Positions 63,754 through 64,000 of a stretch of 64,000 nt of DNA are shown one piece after another. A program made the translations under genes and the position numbers. The DNA lies in contig NZ_JOJL01000040.1 in assembly GCF_000721705.1 (NCBI RefSeq), positions 1 to 64,000 on the forward strand, in the 5' to 3' direction. This stretch comes from Actinoplanes subtropicus. Lineage in GTDB: Bacteria; Actinomycetota; Actinomycetes; Mycobacteriales; Micromonosporaceae. The notes beneath the pieces are model-generated. The model did no database searches. It was not told the DNA's origin and saw only the letters and a list, made by a program, of their open reading frames with translations. The stretch's first letter is position 1, and every line of letters starts with the position of its first letter.

Positions 63754-64000
63754 ACCCCCTTCAAAAGCCTTGGCCGTACGCGTGGACACCGGTCCCCGGT
63801 GAGCCGGCCACGCGCCGTCGTCGGTCACCCTCCGCGCGCGGCCGCCGGGCTGTCCTGCATGGCAAACCCCGGGCGTGTGGTCCTGGTCTTGGGCCGGGCC
63901 CGCCCGGCGGCCGGGGCCGGAGCCGGTGTTGCAGCTCGCGGCCCTGGCACGCCGGGGACTCGAATGGGGCTCGTACGGTAAAGGTGCGCAAGGGAAACGC

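Noticed and set aside
63799..63981. A short plus-strand frame near the window end.
   Set aside because: Low-complexity Ala/Gly/Arg product without RBS; part of it resembles the 86-bp repeat arm instead.

Overview
The window is about 64 kb of very GC-rich DNA (roughly 73% G+C by eye). It has GTG, TTG and possibly CTG starts, TANNNT -10-like hexamers, DUF3516 and DUF5999 proteins, many one- and two-component regulators, and an FxsA/FxsB/FxsT peptide system. This fits an actinomycete, most likely a Micromonosporaceae member such as Actinoplanes; the genus is inference. I see no rRNA, tRNA, CRISPR array, transposase or replication origin. It reads as ordinary chromosome interrupted by repeat islands and decayed genes.

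Layout. 0-11 kb: a RibD-type reductase; an MFS efflux gene behind a 7-codon leader and attenuator hairpin; a pabB remnant; glycine dehydrogenase (gcvP) behind a glycine riboswitch; an aldo/keto reductase; a GNAT protein; two methyltransferases. Between the methyltransferases sits an AbiEii-like nucleotidyltransferase pair whose stop/start junction has been expanded into a chain of overlapping mini-cistrons. 11-20 kb: a DUF3516 helicase, a KdpD/KdpE-like two-component pair without kdpFABC, hydrolases and small conserved proteins. 20-26.3 kb: the FxS ribosomal-peptide locus, with the precursor fxsA at 26090-26245, the radical SAM/SPASM/HEXXH maturase fxsB and the giant STAND-like protein fxsT, all on the minus strand. 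26.3-27.7 kb: a nitroreductase and a 740-bp repeat island.

28-36 kb: a MarR-controlled ABC exporter, secreted and TPR proteins, and a padR/ATPase/FtsX-type permease operon whose genes overlap by 4 bp. 36-45.6 kb: a kinase-like phosphotransferase, two divergent hybrid histidine kinases, a DEAD-box RNA helicase, a DUF4188 protein and a small Ntn-hydrolase-like protein. 45.6-50.5 kb: a LysE exporter with its divergent Lrp-type regulator, a TetR/methyltransferase operon with a palindromic operator, a universal stress protein and a second phosphotransferase-like protein. 50.4-56 kb: an alpha/beta hydrolase behind a second leader peptide, a 55-bp tandem repeat, a frameshifted LysR gene divergent from an aldo/keto reductase, DUF899 and small envelope proteins. 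56-64 kb: phosphoketolase, a membrane sulfatase-fold protein, a nucleoside hydrolase, propionyl-CoA synthetase and a chemoreceptor remnant.

Most attractive leads: (1) the FxS peptide system, including a short precursor that is easily missed; (2) the 29-bp repeat that makes four overlapping GTG...TGA mini-ORFs leading into the AbiEii-like gene; (3) two leader-peptide/hairpin attenuators that share an Arg-Ser/Thr-Trp-Val signature; (4) an 86-bp dispersed repeat family with five copies, mostly downstream of genes.
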